A stretch of DNA of 64,000 nucleotides from Moraxella nasibovis. Its GTDB lineage: Bacteria; Pseudomonadota; Gammaproteobacteria; Pseudomonadales; Moraxellaceae. The notes under the pieces are model-generated. The model worked only from the letters and a program-made list of their open reading frames with translations. It made no database searches and had not been told where the DNA came from. Made by a program: the position numbers and the translations under genes. Below, piece after piece: positions 62,884-64,000 of this stretch (positions are counted from its first letter, which is position 1; every line of letters begins with the position of its first letter). The stretch spans positions 1,178,001 to 1,242,000 of the forward strand of contig NZ_CP089975.1 in NCBI RefSeq assembly GCF_029581575.1. The letters run 5' to 3'.

Positions 62884-64000
62884 TTAAGATTCCACTTGTT
62901 CAAGCTTGGCACCGATGCGATCCATGCGTCTGTCCATCAGCTGTCTTGCCAAAGTCTGCATGTCATCAACACGGTCAAATTCATCGACGATTTCAAGACC
63001 AAGTAAAGTCTCCAAGACATCTTCAAGACTCACCAAACCCTTCACCTCGCCAAACTCACCCACCGCCAAGGCAATATGAATGCGCTGTTTTAGCATCATG
63101 TCAAGCAAATCAAACAACTTCATCTTAGCAAACACAAAGGGAATGTCACGGCGAAATTTGCTCAAAGGCGTGTGAATGTCTTGGTTTGCCTTGGCGATGA
63201 GCAGGTCGGATTTGAGCACAAAGCCTGTGGCATTATCCAAGTCTTCATTAAAAATCGGAAAGCGAGAAAACGGCAGCTTTGGCAAATTGGCAAACACATC
63301 GCCCACCGTCATCTTTTCATCAAATGCCATCATCACCGAACGGGGCGTGACGATGTCCTCGACATTGATCATGCTAAGCGCCAGAGAGTTTTTGATGATG
63401 CGTGTTTCAAGCTCGCTCATCTGTCCCAAGCTTTCACCTTGATTGGCAAGGGCGATGAACTCATGGCGGCTGAAAGTCGATTCGGTGTTGCCACGAGTTA
63501 AAAGACGAGAGATTTTCTCCGCCACCCAAACGATCGGCATGAGTGTGATATTGATAAAGCGCACATAATACGCCACTGGCATGGCAAAGCGGCGCCAGTA
63601 GGTTGTGCCCAGCGTCTTTGGAATGATCTCTGTACCAATCAAAATCACCAAAGTCATCACTGCACTAAACACCCCAAACCAAGCACTACCAAAGACGATG
63701 GTCGCCTGAGCGCCCGCACCCAGCGAGCCTAGCGTGTGAGCGATGGTGTTTAAGGTTAAGATGGATGAGATGGACTTTTCGATGTTGTTGATTTTGACAT
63801 TTTCTAGCAAAGTGGCGGCTTTTGGGTTGTCCTCTTTGAGCGTATCGACATACGATGGCGTCATGGTCAAAAGCGTCGCCTCCGACACCGAACAGATGAA
63901 CGAAAAAACCAAAGACAGCGAAATAAAAAAAACAAGCAGTGCAATGTTGGTTGCGGTCGGGGCGGTGTCATTAGCCAGTGCGGCAGAAGACAAAGAGATG
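62884..64000 (-). CDS. DUF21-CBS domain membrane protein (CorC/CNNM-like), 5' end outside the window
   Basis: The frame is open to the right edge, so the N-terminus is missing; the first in-window start would be a TTG at 63993. An N-terminal DUF21 domain has about four spans (VFSFICSVSEATLLTMTP, ILTLNTIAHTLGSLGAGA, VLIGTEIIPKTLGTTY) and is followed by a CBS pair starting NVEDIVTPRSVMMAFDE and ending LVSLEDVLETLLGLEIVDEFD. The C-terminal CorC/HlyC domain of longer relatives is absent. Such proteins are linked to Mg or Co export, though many are unassigned. Confidence 0.88.
   Translation of the reverse strand, partial: ISLSSAALANDTAPTATNIALLVFFISLSLVFSFICSVSEATLLTMTPSYVDTLKEDNPKAATLLENVKINNIEKSISSILTLNTIAHTLGSLGAGAQATIVFGSAWFGVFSAVMTLVILIGTEIIPKTLGTTYWRRFAMPVAYYVRFINITLMPIVWVAEKISRLLTRGNTESTFSRHEFIALANQGESLGQMSELETRIIKNSLALSMINVEDIVTPRSVMMAFDEKMTVGDVFANLPKLPFSRFPIFNEDLDNATGFVLKSDLLIAKANQDIHTPLSKFRRDIPFVFAKMKLFDLLDMMLKQRIHIALAVGEFGEVKGLVSLEDVLETLLGLEIVDEFDRVDDMQTLARQLMDRRMDRIGAKLEQVES

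Noticed and set aside
1-64000. CRISPR arrays, prophage, tRNA or rRNA genes
   Set aside because: No regularly spaced repeats, phage structural genes, tRNA-like TTCGA arms in cloverleaf context, or rRNA sequence were seen on either strand.

Overview
The window looks like a chromosomal segment of a member of the Moraxellaceae, most likely a Moraxella species. This rests on gene content: an RNase HI-DnaQ exonuclease fusion, a membrane-anchored Mqo, a GTP-dependent PEP carboxykinase, a paired heme/ferroxidase bacterioferritin, an orphan soluble RnfB-like protein, and many small Moraxellaceae-type hypothetical genes. Species cannot be fixed by eye. I see no tRNA, rRNA, CRISPR array or prophage.

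Layout. 1-0.5 kb: end of an upstream gene, its terminator and a doubtful membrane ORF. 0.5-11.5 kb: pckG, RNase Z, aldehyde dehydrogenase, two tandem paralogous acyl-CoA dehydrogenases, truD and a secreted D,D-carboxypeptidase. 11.5-13.3 kb: two accessory genes (one Imm11/DUF1629-like) embedded among dispersed repeats. 13.4-24.8 kb: housekeeping genes apaH, ksgA, mntP, gloB, serC, a HI0933-type flavoprotein, a TrmB-like methyltransferase, the rnhA-dnaQ fusion, nudC, an RnfB-like ferredoxin and a DUF2868 membrane protein. 24.9-27.0 kb: tonB-exbB-exbD with Fur-like sites. 27.2-33.4 kb: an AT-rich leuC...leuD...leuB cluster interrupted by a VapBC-type toxin-antitoxin pair, a PEBP-family gene and two unknown small genes, with a divergent LysR regulator. 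33.5-40.8 kb: ruvA, fba, a small lipoprotein, pgk, an RlpA-like protein, a MipA/OmpV-like porin, a YghU-like glutathione transferase and two tandem secreted paralogues. 40.9-49.1 kb: aceE-aceF, two complementary bacterioferritin subunits, bfd and sdaA. 49.2-54.3 kb: mqo, a small lipoprotein, argJ and an Nramp-type transporter. 54.4-55.7 kb: an IS110-family element whose hairpin-rich 5' leader is a candidate bridge RNA, lying directly beside a copy of the dispersed repeat. 55.8-64 kb: a DegS/AlgW-type protease, a NIF3 protein, two paralogous membrane zinc-ribbon genes each broken by a T8 tract, a six-LysM MltD-like transglycosylase, a secreted NTF2-like protein and a DUF21-CBS protein running off the right edge.

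How it fits together. Much of the window is central carbon metabolism (pckG, pgk, fba, aceEF, mqo, sdaA, acyl-CoA dehydrogenases) and amino-acid synthesis (leuBCD, serC, argJ). A second theme is iron: TonB-ExbBD energises uptake, while the two bacterioferritin subunits with Bfd store and release iron. Similar Fur-like motifs lie near both groups and near the aceE promoter. The most unusual points are the paired T8-interrupted zinc-ribbon genes, the IS110 leader beside a repeat, the toxin-antitoxin pair inside the leu cluster, and the repeat-bracketed accessory locus.
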